Shown here in pieces: positions 25,249 to 32,048 of a DNA stretch of 38,140 nucleotides. Source of the stretch: a virus. The stretch spans positions 1-38,140 of IMG/VR virus record IMGVR_UViG_3300046715_000038. One strand, given 5' to 3'. Numbering within the stretch: position 1 is the first letter of the stretch; each line of letters opens with the position of its first letter. The notes beneath the pieces are model-generated. The model was not told the origin of the DNA. It saw nothing but the letters and a program-made list of their open reading frames with translations, and ran no database searches. A program made the translations under genes and the position numbers.

Positions 25249-25277
25249 ACTCTACCTGTTTGTTCACCAAAAGTAAA
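25249..25277 (-). promoter_or_regulatory. Candidate sigma-70-type promoter for the HTH gene
   Basis: Read leftward, TTTACT (25277-25272) and TAGAGT (25254-25249) are separated by exactly 17 bases; each matches the consensus hexamer at four of six positions. Transcription would begin near 25242, leaving a leader of about 80 bases before the ATG at 25161. It lies in the 181-base gap between the small gene at 25343 and the HTH gene, the longest gap in the leftward block. Support is by sequence only. Confidence 0.45.
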
Positions 25278-25294
25278 CACCTTACACACGATCG

Positions 25295-25326
25295 CCGCCC
25301 AACACTCTTGAGGGGAGTGTGGGCGG
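25295..25326. repeat. Inverted repeat (hairpin) in the HTH upstream region
   Basis: CCGCCC-A-ACACTC (25295-25307) pairs with GAGTGT-GGGCGG (25315-25326), 12 pairs with one bulged A and a seven-base loop. No T-run follows in the leftward direction and only TTTG follows rightward, so it is a poor terminator. It sits just upstream of the candidate promoter at 25249-25277 and could be an operator, an attenuator of read-through from upstream genes, or an RNA-stability element. Confidence 0.5.
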
Positions 25327-25342
25327 TTTGTCGCGCGTCTGG

Positions 25343-25558
25343 CTAGGCGAGGCCGTGCGGCTCGAGGATCGCGTGGATGTCACTTGAAAGATCGTCGACC
25401 GTGCGTTGTGCCTTTTCAAGCTTGGACCACAGCTTCTCGAGTTCCGGGTGACCGTCGGGCATGTCCTTGGCCTTGATCCCGTAGCTGGCGGATTCCGCGA
25501 TCCCGCCCTCCCACTCGATCTTGTTAACAAGATCTTCGAGTGAAGCAAACCTAACCAC
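25343..25558 (-). CDS. Small unknown protein
   Basis: 71 residues from GTG with AGGAGAAAAA directly upstream. The sequence (VRFASLEDLVNKIEWEGGIA, then YGIKAKDMPDGHPELEKLWS and a helix LEKAQRTVDDLSSDIHAILE) is helical and acidic. I recognise no family. It begins 20 bases after the methyltransferase stop and is probably co-transcribed with it. The final residues HGLA end close to the inverted repeat at 25295. Confidence 0.7.
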   Translation of the reverse strand: MVRFASLEDLVNKIEWEGGIAESASYGIKAKDMPDGHPELEKLWSKLEKAQRTVDDLSSDIHAILEPHGLA

Positions 25559-25577
25559 TTTTTCTCCTATCTGTTCT

Positions 25578-26921
25578 TCAGGCTACGAGTTGAGATGAAG
25601 CAGCGTTCTCGGCGCGCTGCTTCGGTTCACGCTTGGTCGCTTCGGCGGCGTTAGGCGCGGTCTTCCAGTGCTTGGACACGTCGTGCAGGTACTCACGCTC
25701 GACGTCTTCTGCGCCCTTGACGAAGTCGCTGACCCTGCGACCGCGTTCGAACTCACCGGGGTTGCCCTCGAGACTCCGCTTGGCCCACGTCGAGATCCAC
25801 TCGCCACAGTGAACGGAGACTCCCTTGCCCCACCCGTTCTGAAGGGTCTTTTCGTCCTTCAGCGGTTCAACGAGCCAGTTGTCGGGGAAGCCCATGATTC
25901 GCGCGATCTCACGGTGCGTGAAGAACCGTGGGAGCTTCGGGTGAATGGCGATCAGCGGACCGGCCCCGGTGACCACGTACGCCGGTTTGTTCCAGCGCCA
26001 GCGACCGACCTGGAACATGCCGAAGTCGAACTCCTTGTCAAGTGCCCACTTGTCGAGTGTGCGCACCTCACCGGTGGCCATCGTCTTGCGCTTCTTCGTC
26101 TTCCACCGCTCGGGGAATGTCCCGGTCGACTCGTAGTAGTGGCGCGCCGCGTCACCCTCGGACTCGCCCTCGGCCCAGAACTCATTGTTGTCGCGGATGA
26201 GGTCGATGACGATGTGTGCGTCACCCTCGGGCATCGTTTCGTGTCCGTCGACGAGTCCGTCCTCACGGCGGAACTGCTTGCTCCACCAGGTAGGTTCGGC
26301 CACGTACGGGAGCTCTTCCATCGAGAGCGGCTGGTCGATGAGGTCGCCGATGGCGTCCGCGAGTACCGGAACCTGTTCGAGATTCGGAACGTCGACGCCG
26401 AACGGAACGCGACTGCAGACCATGAAGTATCGCGCCCGTTTGGAACAGCCGCCGAGAGAGTAGTTGTCCTGGAGCACGTGGTGAAGCTCGTACTGGTGCC
26501 CGGTCAGGCGCTCGAGCTCATCGCGGAGTTTCCGCATGAGCGGGAGCCCCTTGCTGAACGCGGAGCGAACCGACTCCATGATGTAGATGTCGGGGTTACT
26601 CTTAGCGGCAAAGCGCACAGAGTCCCACATACACGAGTTGATCTTACTGTCCATCCCACGGAATCCGGGGTTTGACAGAACAGAAAAACCAGCGCAAGGA
26701 GGATTTGCGATGACGATGTCAACCTTCTCTGCTGCCCAGTCTTCGGGGGCTGCGACCTGAGCAGTCCACGAGTGTCCGAGGAGGTGTCGGTTCGCCTCAC
26801 ACTGAGGCATACCGAAACCGCCCAACGCAGAGCTCTCACACTTGGTTACGAGTTCAAGACCAGCCTGTACGGCGCCGAGGGTGAACCCCCCGGCGAAGCC
26901 GTGAACATCACTGAAACGCAT
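25578..26921 (-). CDS. Divergent DNA cytosine-C5 methyltransferase
   Basis: 447 residues from the ATG at 26921, which has AAGGAAGG five bases upstream. C5-MTase motifs are in order. Motif I is DVHGFAGGFTLG (residues 5-16). Motif IV is NPPCAGFS with catalytic Cys76. Motif VI is MESV (116-118), motif VIII CSKRARYF (about 149-156), a variable target-recognition region follows, motif IX is THREIARIMGFPDNW, and motif X is GWGKGVSVHCGEW. Several usual residues differ: PCQ is PCA, ENV is ESV, and the motif X Gly-Asn is Gly-Lys (Lys366). The core chemistry (Cys attack on C6) is kept. No restriction gene is adjacent. It may protect phage DNA or start cytosine hypermodification with the neighbouring glycosyltransferase-like gene. 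Confidence 0.85.
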   Translation of the reverse strand: MRFSDVHGFAGGFTLGAVQAGLELVTKCESSALGGFGMPQCEANRHLLGHSWTAQVAAPEDWAAEKVDIVIANPPCAGFSVLSNPGFRGMDSKINSCMWDSVRFAAKSNPDIYIMESVRSAFSKGLPLMRKLRDELERLTGHQYELHHVLQDNYSLGGCSKRARYFMVCSRVPFGVDVPNLEQVPVLADAIGDLIDQPLSMEELPYVAEPTWWSKQFRREDGLVDGHETMPEGDAHIVIDLIRDNNEFWAEGESEGDAARHYYESTGTFPERWKTKKRKTMATGEVRTLDKWALDKEFDFGMFQVGRWRWNKPAYVVTGAGPLIAIHPKLPRFFTHREIARIMGFPDNWLVEPLKDEKTLQNGWGKGVSVHCGEWISTWAKRSLEGNPGEFERGRRVSDFVKGAEDVEREYLHDVSKHWKTAPNAAEATKREPKQRAENAASSQLVA

Positions 26922-26983
26922 GAACACCTTCCTTCGGTGTAGTCACCTGGCTCATCAGTGCGAAGGAAGTGATCCCCTCACAA

Positions 26984-27001
26984 ACGACGCCGAAGCGTCG
27001 T
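26984..27001 (-). terminator. Perfect short hairpin with UUCG loop (weak terminator or RNA-stability element)
   Basis: On the leftward transcript ACGACGC-TTCG-GCGTCGT forms seven perfect pairs closed by a UUCG tetraloop, followed by TTGTGAGG. The T-run is too short for efficient termination. It lies in the 86-base gap between the MazG-type gene and the methyltransferase gene and may tune the expression of the latter or protect the upstream message from degradation. Confidence 0.5.
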
Positions 27002-27007
27002 TTCGCC

Positions 27008-27496
27008 TTAGGCGGCCGGAGCGGCCGCAACGACACATGACGTAGAGCAGTAGAGACGCTCATTGGCGCGAACCGGCTCTGGCGCGTTCGGCTCGTCGAG
27101 CGCACGCGCGCACGTGGCGCACTTGGTGGACCGAGCGTCGTACCCGTCACGCTGACGGTTCTGGTTGACGGTCATCTTCGCGAGGTATCGCTGCTCGAGC
27201 TCGTCGTCCGTGACCTTGGCGGCGGTCAAGGCGTTGGCGGCAAAGAACAGAACGTCGATCAACTCCTTGACGTACCGGTCACGACCGTCGTCGAAGTGCG
27301 CCTTCTTGTCTCCACTCGCCCACGGCTTCCACGGGGTCTCGTCGAGTGCCTCGATGATCTCGCTCTGCATACCGAGAGCGTTGGTCTTGATATAGTCGAG
27401 ACGATACTCGATGTCCGTCTCCATCCGGCGATAGTCCACGCCGAAGTGGGTGCTCTGGTACCCGTAGGTCTTGGACAGCCACTCGTTGTTCAGCAT
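27008..27496 (-). CDS. MazG-type / all-alpha nucleotide pyrophosphohydrolase with C-terminal zinc knuckle
   Basis: 162 residues. The all-alpha NTP-PPase signature is present: EIIE in MQSEIIEALDE followed by ELID in YVKELIDVLFFAANALTAAK, i.e. the E-x2-E and E-x2-D metal-binding pairs, with a trailing Asn helix. Enzymes of this family hydrolyse dUTP or other (non-canonical) dNTPs to the monophosphate and PPi. The ending QNRQRDGYDARSTKCATCAR...LYCSTSC adds a C-x2-C and C-x3-C zinc knuckle, not part of the usual domain. The start overlaps the upstream methyltransferase gene by seven bases. Role inferred: nucleotide pool control, possibly linked to DNA modification. Confidence 0.78.
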   Translation of the reverse strand: MLNNEWLSKTYGYQSTHFGVDYRRMETDIEYRLDYIKTNALGMQSEIIEALDETPWKPWASGDKKAHFDDGRDRYVKELIDVLFFAANALTAAKVTDDELEQRYLAKMTVNQNRQRDGYDARSTKCATCARALDEPNAPEPVRANERLYCSTSCVVAAAPAA

Positions 27497-28260
27497 CTTC
27501 CTGCTTCCTCCTTCTCACAGACCCACATGATGTTACGTGAGTATTCCGGATACAGCGGCGCGATGAAACACGCCATGACCTCGTCTGAATAGTACTCACG
27601 GAGCCGATCGAAGAGTGCGAGCTCAGCTACCGGAAGTACCTTTTTCAATACGGGGTACGAGGCAAATGTACCATACTGTTTTACAATTTTGAAGCCCGCA
27701 CCCTCGAGTGTCTCACGAAGCTCGTCTTCCTCATACTCGTGGATGTGGTTCACGGCGGCCTTGCCATTGAACACCGGCGTCGAGATGAGAAGCGTCCCGC
27801 CAACGGCGAGACACTCATGAATCCCACGAAGCATCTCGAGACCATCAACCTTGTTCATGTGCTCGATGACCTCAATGCTTACCGCCTTAGTGAAATGCCC
27901 CTGCGGCAACTCGCGCCAACGATCAACGAAGTTGAACTCGCCAATGAACGTAGCGAACGTGGAGCTATTCGGAATCTTGATCTTATTGATGTCAACTCCG
28001 AGGTACTCCGCAGGCACGCATCGCCGAACACCAGCGAGCACGTTGGCGAGCGGGCGCTCCACACCACAGCCGACCTCAAGCACGCGGTCAGTCACATCGA
28101 TGAGACGGTGTGCGAAGCCCCACTTGAAGAAGTGCGCGCCATAGTCACGGTGAACGAGCTTGCCCGTCTTGTCACCGCGCAGGTGCGTCGTGTCGAAGCG
28201 TCGGTCACCACGACGAGCATCCTCGCGGTGGATCGGTTGAACGTCGTGGTCACCGGTCAC
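27490..28260 (-). CDS. Class I SAM-dependent methyltransferase
   Basis: 256 residues from GTG, overlapping the upstream stop by one base (TAGTG). The Rossmann-type SAM site reads RVLEVGCGVERPLANVL (motif I, residues about 59-75), with LGVDINK (acidic end of strand 2), then VSIEVIEHMNKVDGLEML and LAVGGTLLISTPVF (post-I/III region), all typical of methyltransferase family 11/12/23 proteins. Small-molecule, sugar and protein targets are all possible. No DNA-MTase (D/N)PPY motif is seen, so it is probably not an adenine methyltransferase. Its position between the glycosyltransferase-like and pyrophosphatase genes suggests part of a modification pathway. Confidence 0.75.
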   Translation of the reverse strand: MTGDHDVQPIHREDARRGDRRFDTTHLRGDKTGKLVHRDYGAHFFKWGFAHRLIDVTDRVLEVGCGVERPLANVLAGVRRCVPAEYLGVDINKIKIPNSSTFATFIGEFNFVDRWRELPQGHFTKAVSIEVIEHMNKVDGLEMLRGIHECLAVGGTLLISTPVFNGKAAVNHIHEYEEDELRETLEGAGFKIVKQYGTFASYPVLKKVLPVAELALFDRLREYYSDEVMACFIAPLYPEYSRNIMWVCEKEEAGRC

Positions 28261-29288
28261 TACTTCACCTTCTCAATCTCCGTGTTGAGGGCGTTCTCAA
28301 GCTCGATGATGAGCCGATTGGCGCTCCAGGTGTGCGTTCGTAGCGCGTCTGCCTGGGCGTCAGCAAGCTCCGTGAGCTGGGTATTGGTCATACCCTCGAC
28401 CTCAGACGGCTTGACAAGGTAGGGGTCTCCGAGACCGCGAACCTCGTCGTGATCCGCGAACATGATCGAACGCGCCGCAGCGGAGTAGACGTACCGGCAA
28501 CGCCACCAGCCACCGCCAGCGTGCGGGTATCTTGGGCAAAGGTTGCCCCACGACTTCGCGATGACCTGCACTAGCTCACTCTCTTTGAGCTGCTGCTCTG
28601 CCTTTGACGGCTTGGTCCCGTAGTAGTCAACGTCCCACGAGAGATCGAGCTTCTCGACCCACGAGCGCTGGTCTGAAAGGGTCCCCAGCACCCACGTCCG
28701 CTTGCGTTCATCTGCGGGCGCGCGGTCACACTCGTACTGTTGGAAGATCGTCGGGTCCATGTACCGAATCTCACGCGCCGGGATACCATCGGGCTTGAGC
28801 AGTGCGTGGTCACCCCACTCAAACGCTGGTACCAGTGTCAATGGCCACGGTCGTGTCGCCATCGCGTTGAGCACCGCGTCAACCATAGGTCGGCCAGGCC
28901 CGAACTCAGCCCACTCTCGGCTGGTGCGACCCTTGACTGACGTGAACAGTCGGTTGGAGTCCTTGTTGAGCGACTTCACTGACTGGTAGATCCCGCGGAA
29001 CTGCCAGTCGTCAACCATGAACACAAGCGCCATACCGGACTCACGAGCGCGGCCGATGACGTCACACACCGTGTAGACGTGGCGAGCGTTGATGCTGTTC
29101 CAGGGGATGTGACCGATCAACGCGACGTCGTACTTCGTCAGATCGTCGCCTACGGTCCACTCTCGGTGGTCAACCTCGTGGCCGGCCCACTCGAGACATT
29201 TCACGTAGAGGTCTAGGACGGAACTGTACTTCAGCCTGTTGCCACGGTTGCACTGCATGGGGGAGAGCCCCGTCACGAGAACTCGCAT
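28260..29288 (-). CDS. Putative GT-B glycosyltransferase (possible DNA-modification enzyme)
   Basis: 342 residues from the ATG at 29288, with AAGGAG six bases upstream; the longer reading lacks a site. The start MRVLVTGLSPMQCNRGNRLK and following helix (YVKCLEWAGHEVDHREW) look like the N-terminal Rossmann half of a GT-B enzyme. VALIGHIPWNSINARHVY and MALVFMVDDWQF are further strands. The second half has a Ser/Ala-rich helix (YVYSAAARSIMFADHDEVRG) and the closing DALRTHTWSANRLIIELENA, as in many phage glycosyltransferases whose C-terminal helix ends with a Trp and a long amphipathic helix. The donor-site E-x7-E is not obvious. The enzyme class is therefore a fold-based guess. It is translated with the methyltransferase downstream. 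Confidence 0.5.
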   Translation of the reverse strand: MRVLVTGLSPMQCNRGNRLKYSSVLDLYVKCLEWAGHEVDHREWTVGDDLTKYDVALIGHIPWNSINARHVYTVCDVIGRARESGMALVFMVDDWQFRGIYQSVKSLNKDSNRLFTSVKGRTSREWAEFGPGRPMVDAVLNAMATRPWPLTLVPAFEWGDHALLKPDGIPAREIRYMDPTIFQQYECDRAPADERKRTWVLGTLSDQRSWVEKLDLSWDVDYYGTKPSKAEQQLKESELVQVIAKSWGNLCPRYPHAGGGWWRCRYVYSAAARSIMFADHDEVRGLGDPYLVKPSEVEGMTNTQLTELADAQADALRTHTWSANRLIIELENALNTEIEKVK

Positions 29289-29333
29289 TTTCATCTCCTT
29301 CCTGTTGGTTCTAACGTCATAGAAGATCACGCC

Positions 29334-29368
29334 CGGGAGCGGGGGCCACCATCTAGCCCCCGCGCCCG
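29334..29368. repeat. GC-rich inverted repeat between the SSB-like and glycosyltransferase-like genes
   Basis: GCGGGGGC (29339-29346) pairs perfectly with GCCCCCGC (29356-29363) over a nine-base loop, and the stem continues as CGGG/CCCG after one A-G mismatch. No T-run follows on either strand. It fills most of the 91-base gap between the two leftward genes and may be a processing or stability hairpin, or cause partial termination. Confidence 0.55.
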
Positions 29369-29379
29369 AGCGTCAACCT

Positions 29380-30066
29380 CTAGAACGGGCTGACGGGAGG
29401 CGCCGGACGCTCCGCCGGAGCGGGTGCGACCGGGGCCGGAGCCGGAGCGATGGGAGCTGCCGCCTGGGCGGGAGCCGGAGCCTGAACAGCCTCGGCAACC
29501 GGAGCGACGGGCTGAGCCGGAACCTCGGCGACGGGCTGCGGAGCAACCGGAGCAGGAGCAGGAGCAGGAGCAACCGGAGCAGGAGCCGGCTGAGGCTGCG
29601 CGACCGGGGTCGGCTGCGGCAGAGGAGACGCAGTCGGCGCGGGAGCCGCGGTGCCGCCGGGGATCGGCTTCATGCTCTTCACATCCATCTGCGTCTGCCC
29701 GTTCCACTCGCGGTGGGCGATCTGGATACGAGCCGTACGGCCGACCATGTCCGTGGCGACCTTGGCGAGAGACGGCTTGGCCGCGAAGTAGTTCCGGTCC
29801 AGGCCGAAGGTACCCATGTTGCGGAAGAAGAATCCAACCGCCTGCGGGTTCTCCGGGCTGAGGACGAAGTTGTTGAAGATCCCGCCGCGACCCTTGCTCG
29901 GGCCGGCGATGACCTCCATGTTGGTCTTGATACCGTCCCTGCCGGAACCGAACCTGATCGCCTCAGCGGTCTTGATCCGGACGTCGTACTCACCGGGGTC
30001 GAGAACGGAGAAGCCGGCCTCGTCAGCGGTCTTGAGCAGGTCGTCCCAGGAGTAAGTGTCAGTCAT
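29380..30066 (-). CDS. DUF669-like single-strand DNA-binding protein with long Pro-Ala tail
   Basis: 228 residues from ATG behind GAAAGAGG. Residues about 1-135 read as an OB-type domain (VLDPGEYDVRIKTAEAIRF, IKTNMEVIAGPSKGRGGIFN, NFVLSPENPQAVGFFFRNMG), fitting the DUF669 phage family linked to SSB function and found with Sak4-type ATPases. The remaining ~90 residues are a Pro/Ala/Gln/Val tail without any acidic stretch, but the protein ends in -Pro-Phe (PPVSPF), like the partner-binding tip of bacterial SSB. The gene lies next to the RecA-fold ATPase gene. The OB domain is inferred from pattern, not aligned. Confidence 0.68.
   Translation of the reverse strand: MTDTYSWDDLLKTADEAGFSVLDPGEYDVRIKTAEAIRFGSGRDGIKTNMEVIAGPSKGRGGIFNNFVLSPENPQAVGFFFRNMGTFGLDRNYFAAKPSLAKVATDMVGRTARIQIAHREWNGQTQMDVKSMKPIPGGTAAPAPTASPLPQPTPVAQPQPAPAPVAPAPAPAPVAPQPVAEVPAQPVAPVAEAVQAPAPAQAAAPIAPAPAPVAPAPAERPAPPVSPF
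29400..29650 (-). repeat. Low-complexity Pro-Ala coding repeat
   Basis: A degenerate array of GGAGCC/GGAGCA-type hexamers (reading PA, AP, PV on the leftward strand) encodes the Pro-Ala tail of the SSB-like protein. The most regular part is GGAGCAGGAGCAGGAGCAGG near 29548-29570. Such arrays expand and contract by slippage, so tail length may vary between related phages. The open frames on the opposite strand here are a by-product of this composition. Confidence 0.7.
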
Positions 30067-30135
30067 TCTTGTACCTCTTTCTTACTTGATGTTACGGTTC
30101 TACGCTGTCACCTAGCGGTTGACTCGCGTTGTTCG

Positions 30136-30840
30136 TTACTGCTCGTTCGGTCCGAAAACCGTGTCCAACATCGCTGCGGCGTTTGGATTCTCGACATACG
30201 GTCCGAGTCTACCGCCGACGCGCTCTCCGGAGACATACTCGTCGGACGGCTGGATCATCATGTACCGATGCGGCGCGCCGGTCTCGTCGTTGATCACCTT
30301 CATATAACCGACGATGTCGAGGTAGTAGGGCAGCGTGGTGGCGAGCTGACCCTGGACATACGGAGTCTTCTTGCCGTCGCTGTCCCGCGACATCGCGATC
30401 ATGACTACGGACTCAAGCGGCTTGACGGGGTGCGTGACCAAGTCGCGGAACTTCCGCACCGTGCCACTCACCTCACGGAGCAAGGTGCCCCAGTCCTGCG
30501 TCTTCATGATGTCGGAGCCAGCGATGGCGTCCACACAGCGCTGCTGGATCTCAGAGATGGAGTCAAGAATGACTGAGTTGAACGGGTGTTTCCCGCTGTT
30601 CAGCCACTCGTAGGCGCGCTTGACGTCTTGGTAATCGCGAACGGAAACCATCGCGGTGTCCCAGGTTCCGTCGTACTCCGGGGGAGCGTCAGAAGCGACG
30701 TTCCAAGGAACCTTCTTACTCGGAGTGAACCGGCTGCCGGCCTCCGCGTCAAGCACGAGACGAGGTGCGGGAGTGGTGTCTCCGAACCAACTCTTACCAC
30801 TCTTGGAATCGCCGTGAACAAGAATAGTCAGGCCTCTCAC
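30136..30840 (-). CDS. RecA-fold ATPase, Sak4/phage NTP-binding (AAA_24) type
   Basis: 234 residues from GTG with AGGAAGGA upstream. The N terminus is a short strand into Walker A (LVHGDSKSGKSWFG, GxxxxGKS at residues 10-17), then APRLVLDAEAG as the next strand. FNSVILDSISEIQQR is Walker B with a following helix, and SVVMIAMSRDSDGKK resembles the sensor strand. The size and order match Sak4-like single-strand annealing ATPases found beside an SSB gene in many phages. Here the SSB-like gene follows after 69 bases and a Cas4-like nuclease gene precedes it. The likely role is recombination-dependent replication or repair. Confidence 0.8.
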   Translation of the reverse strand: MRGLTILVHGDSKSGKSWFGDTTPAPRLVLDAEAGSRFTPSKKVPWNVASDAPPEYDGTWDTAMVSVRDYQDVKRAYEWLNSGKHPFNSVILDSISEIQQRCVDAIAGSDIMKTQDWGTLLREVSGTVRKFRDLVTHPVKPLESVVMIAMSRDSDGKKTPYVQGQLATTLPYYLDIVGYMKVINDETGAPHRYMMIQPSDEYVSGERVGGRLGPYVENPNAAAMLDTVFGPNEQ

Positions 30841-30939
30841 GCTTCACATCCTTCCTGCTTCTTAGGCTTTGCTCGTAACACCTACAGTACCACATCGTGT
30901 TTACCTTTGGACAGTTGAGACGCATATTTTTACGTCTAC

Positions 30940-31881
30940 CTACTCGGTAGAATTCTTGTCTCTGAGCTTCACGAGATTCGGAATCTCACTAGGGAGATAG
31001 TAAGAATATGGGTCTGCCTTGACGTACTCTCCAGCGACCATGTCACGCCACCGAGACCCGTCGTCCATGAGTGGGCACATCGCGGCGAACTCACACTTCC
31101 ACGAGCAGTCTGCGCCGGGATTTGGGTAGGCGACGGTTCGGTGATCCTCACCTGTGTCAAGACGTCGGCGCGCCTCAACGATCTCACCGATCACGGCGTG
31201 GATCTTGAAGTAGACGGAGCGAAGCGTCTCGTCGTTGTAGTCGGTCTCGACTCGCGCGTAGAACGGCGGCTTCGCGCGGGCGGTTCGCTTACTACGCCTG
31301 ATCATGTTGTAGATGCCGCCCTCTGCGCGCTCATCTCTTTTCTCTTGGAGCGCCTCGAGCTTATCGACGAGAGCGTAGAACCGCATCTGCGGATCCTTCT
31401 CGAGCGTCGCTGCCTTTCCGTTCAAGTCGGCCAGAGTCTTGTGGTCGATGAACCTGATCGTGCCAGTTGACCGTTGACGGACCCGCATGTCGAGACGAGC
31501 TCTAAGTGTGACGCCGTGTGGTCCGTCCACCGCGACGTCACGCTCGGTACTTACGATCTCAATATCCTCATCAGCTCCGGTTTCGTCAAGCCACTCAAGG
31601 TATCCTTCGATCATCTTGACCGCGAGCTGATGCTCCTTAGTGAGCTCGTCTACTGTCTCCGGCGACTGATACTGCTTCTCGTGCTGGTAGATGACGCTGA
31701 GCACGTGGTACGGATCTGCGTTCCACCCGTACATGTACTCCAGCACGACGTGAAGTCTCGTGCCGAGCTTCATGACGCCCGTTGAGCTCTCTGACGATGG
31801 CGGGATGCTGAGCTGTTCGTAGTACTTGAGCATCCACTTTCTCTTGCACCACTGCCACGTCGTGAGCTCTGAGTTGCTCAT
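30940..31881 (-). CDS. Cas4/RecB-family PD-(D/E)xK exonuclease with iron-sulfur type cysteines
   Basis: 313 residues from the ATG at 31881; upstream sense in this frame would overlap a convincing small membrane-protein frame, so the shorter start is preferred. Nuclease motifs: LGTRLHVVLEYMY (motif I His), LRARLDMRVR (Asp), IRFIDHKTLA (D-x-K) and QMRFYALV (Q-x3-Y helix), the RecB/Cas4 set. Cysteines near the start (WQWCKRKW) and near the end (ADCSWKCEFAAMC) match the four-Cys iron-sulfur site of Cas4/AddB-type enzymes. It would process DNA ends for the annealing ATPase and SSB. No CRISPR array or other Cas gene is in the window, so the name Cas4 refers to the fold only. Confidence 0.85.
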   Translation of the reverse strand: MSNSELTTWQWCKRKWMLKYYEQLSIPPSSESSTGVMKLGTRLHVVLEYMYGWNADPYHVLSVIYQHEKQYQSPETVDELTKEHQLAVKMIEGYLEWLDETGADEDIEIVSTERDVAVDGPHGVTLRARLDMRVRQRSTGTIRFIDHKTLADLNGKAATLEKDPQMRFYALVDKLEALQEKRDERAEGGIYNMIRRSKRTARAKPPFYARVETDYNDETLRSVYFKIHAVIGEIVEARRRLDTGEDHRTVAYPNPGADCSWKCEFAAMCPLMDDGSRWRDMVAGEYVKADPYSYYLPSEIPNLVKLRDKNSTE

Positions 31882-31889
31882 CGAGATGT

Positions 31890-32048
31890 CTAGCCCCACT
31901 TGTTCACCGCCATCCAGATAACGAATATGACCTTGATAGACACCAACACGCCGTATAGAACGACGAACCACGTGTGGCGTTGCGCGAACTCAGCTACGTA
32001 GTTCTGTGCCTTCGAACGGCCCTTCAACTGTGTATCCACGTCGTTCAA
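31890..32048 (-). CDS. Very small single-TM membrane protein (overlapping reading frame)
   Basis: 52 residues from TTG at 32048 (TAAGGAGG three bases upstream), or 49 from GTG at 32039. The product is a basic N-terminal half (LNDVDTQLKGRSKAQNYVAE) and one clear transmembrane helix (WFVVLYGVLVSIKVIFVIWM) ending AVNKWG. A random frame rarely gives such a clean helix with flanking Trp. It overlaps the frame upstream by about 59 bases and ends nine bases before the nuclease start. The function is unknown; the start is uncertain. Confidence 0.5.
   Translation of the reverse strand: MNDVDTQLKGRSKAQNYVAEFAQRHTWFVVLYGVLVSIKVIFVIWMAVNKWG

Noticed and set aside
25668-26675. A 335-codon open frame on the plus strand across the cytosine methyltransferase gene
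   Set aside because: It is a GC-rich antisense shadow: the sense strand holds all C5-MTase motifs, and the antisense product has no recognisable pattern.
29424-29861. Plus-strand frame rich in Glu/Pro/Gln across the SSB-like tail
   Set aside because: It is the mirror of the Pro-Ala repeat; the repetitive composition explains it, and the minus frame has the ribosome binding site and the OB-like domain.
30940-31881. Cas4-like nuclease as part of a CRISPR system
   Set aside because: No CRISPR-type direct repeats with spacers and no other Cas protein are visible; phage Cas4/RecB-type nucleases normally serve recombination.
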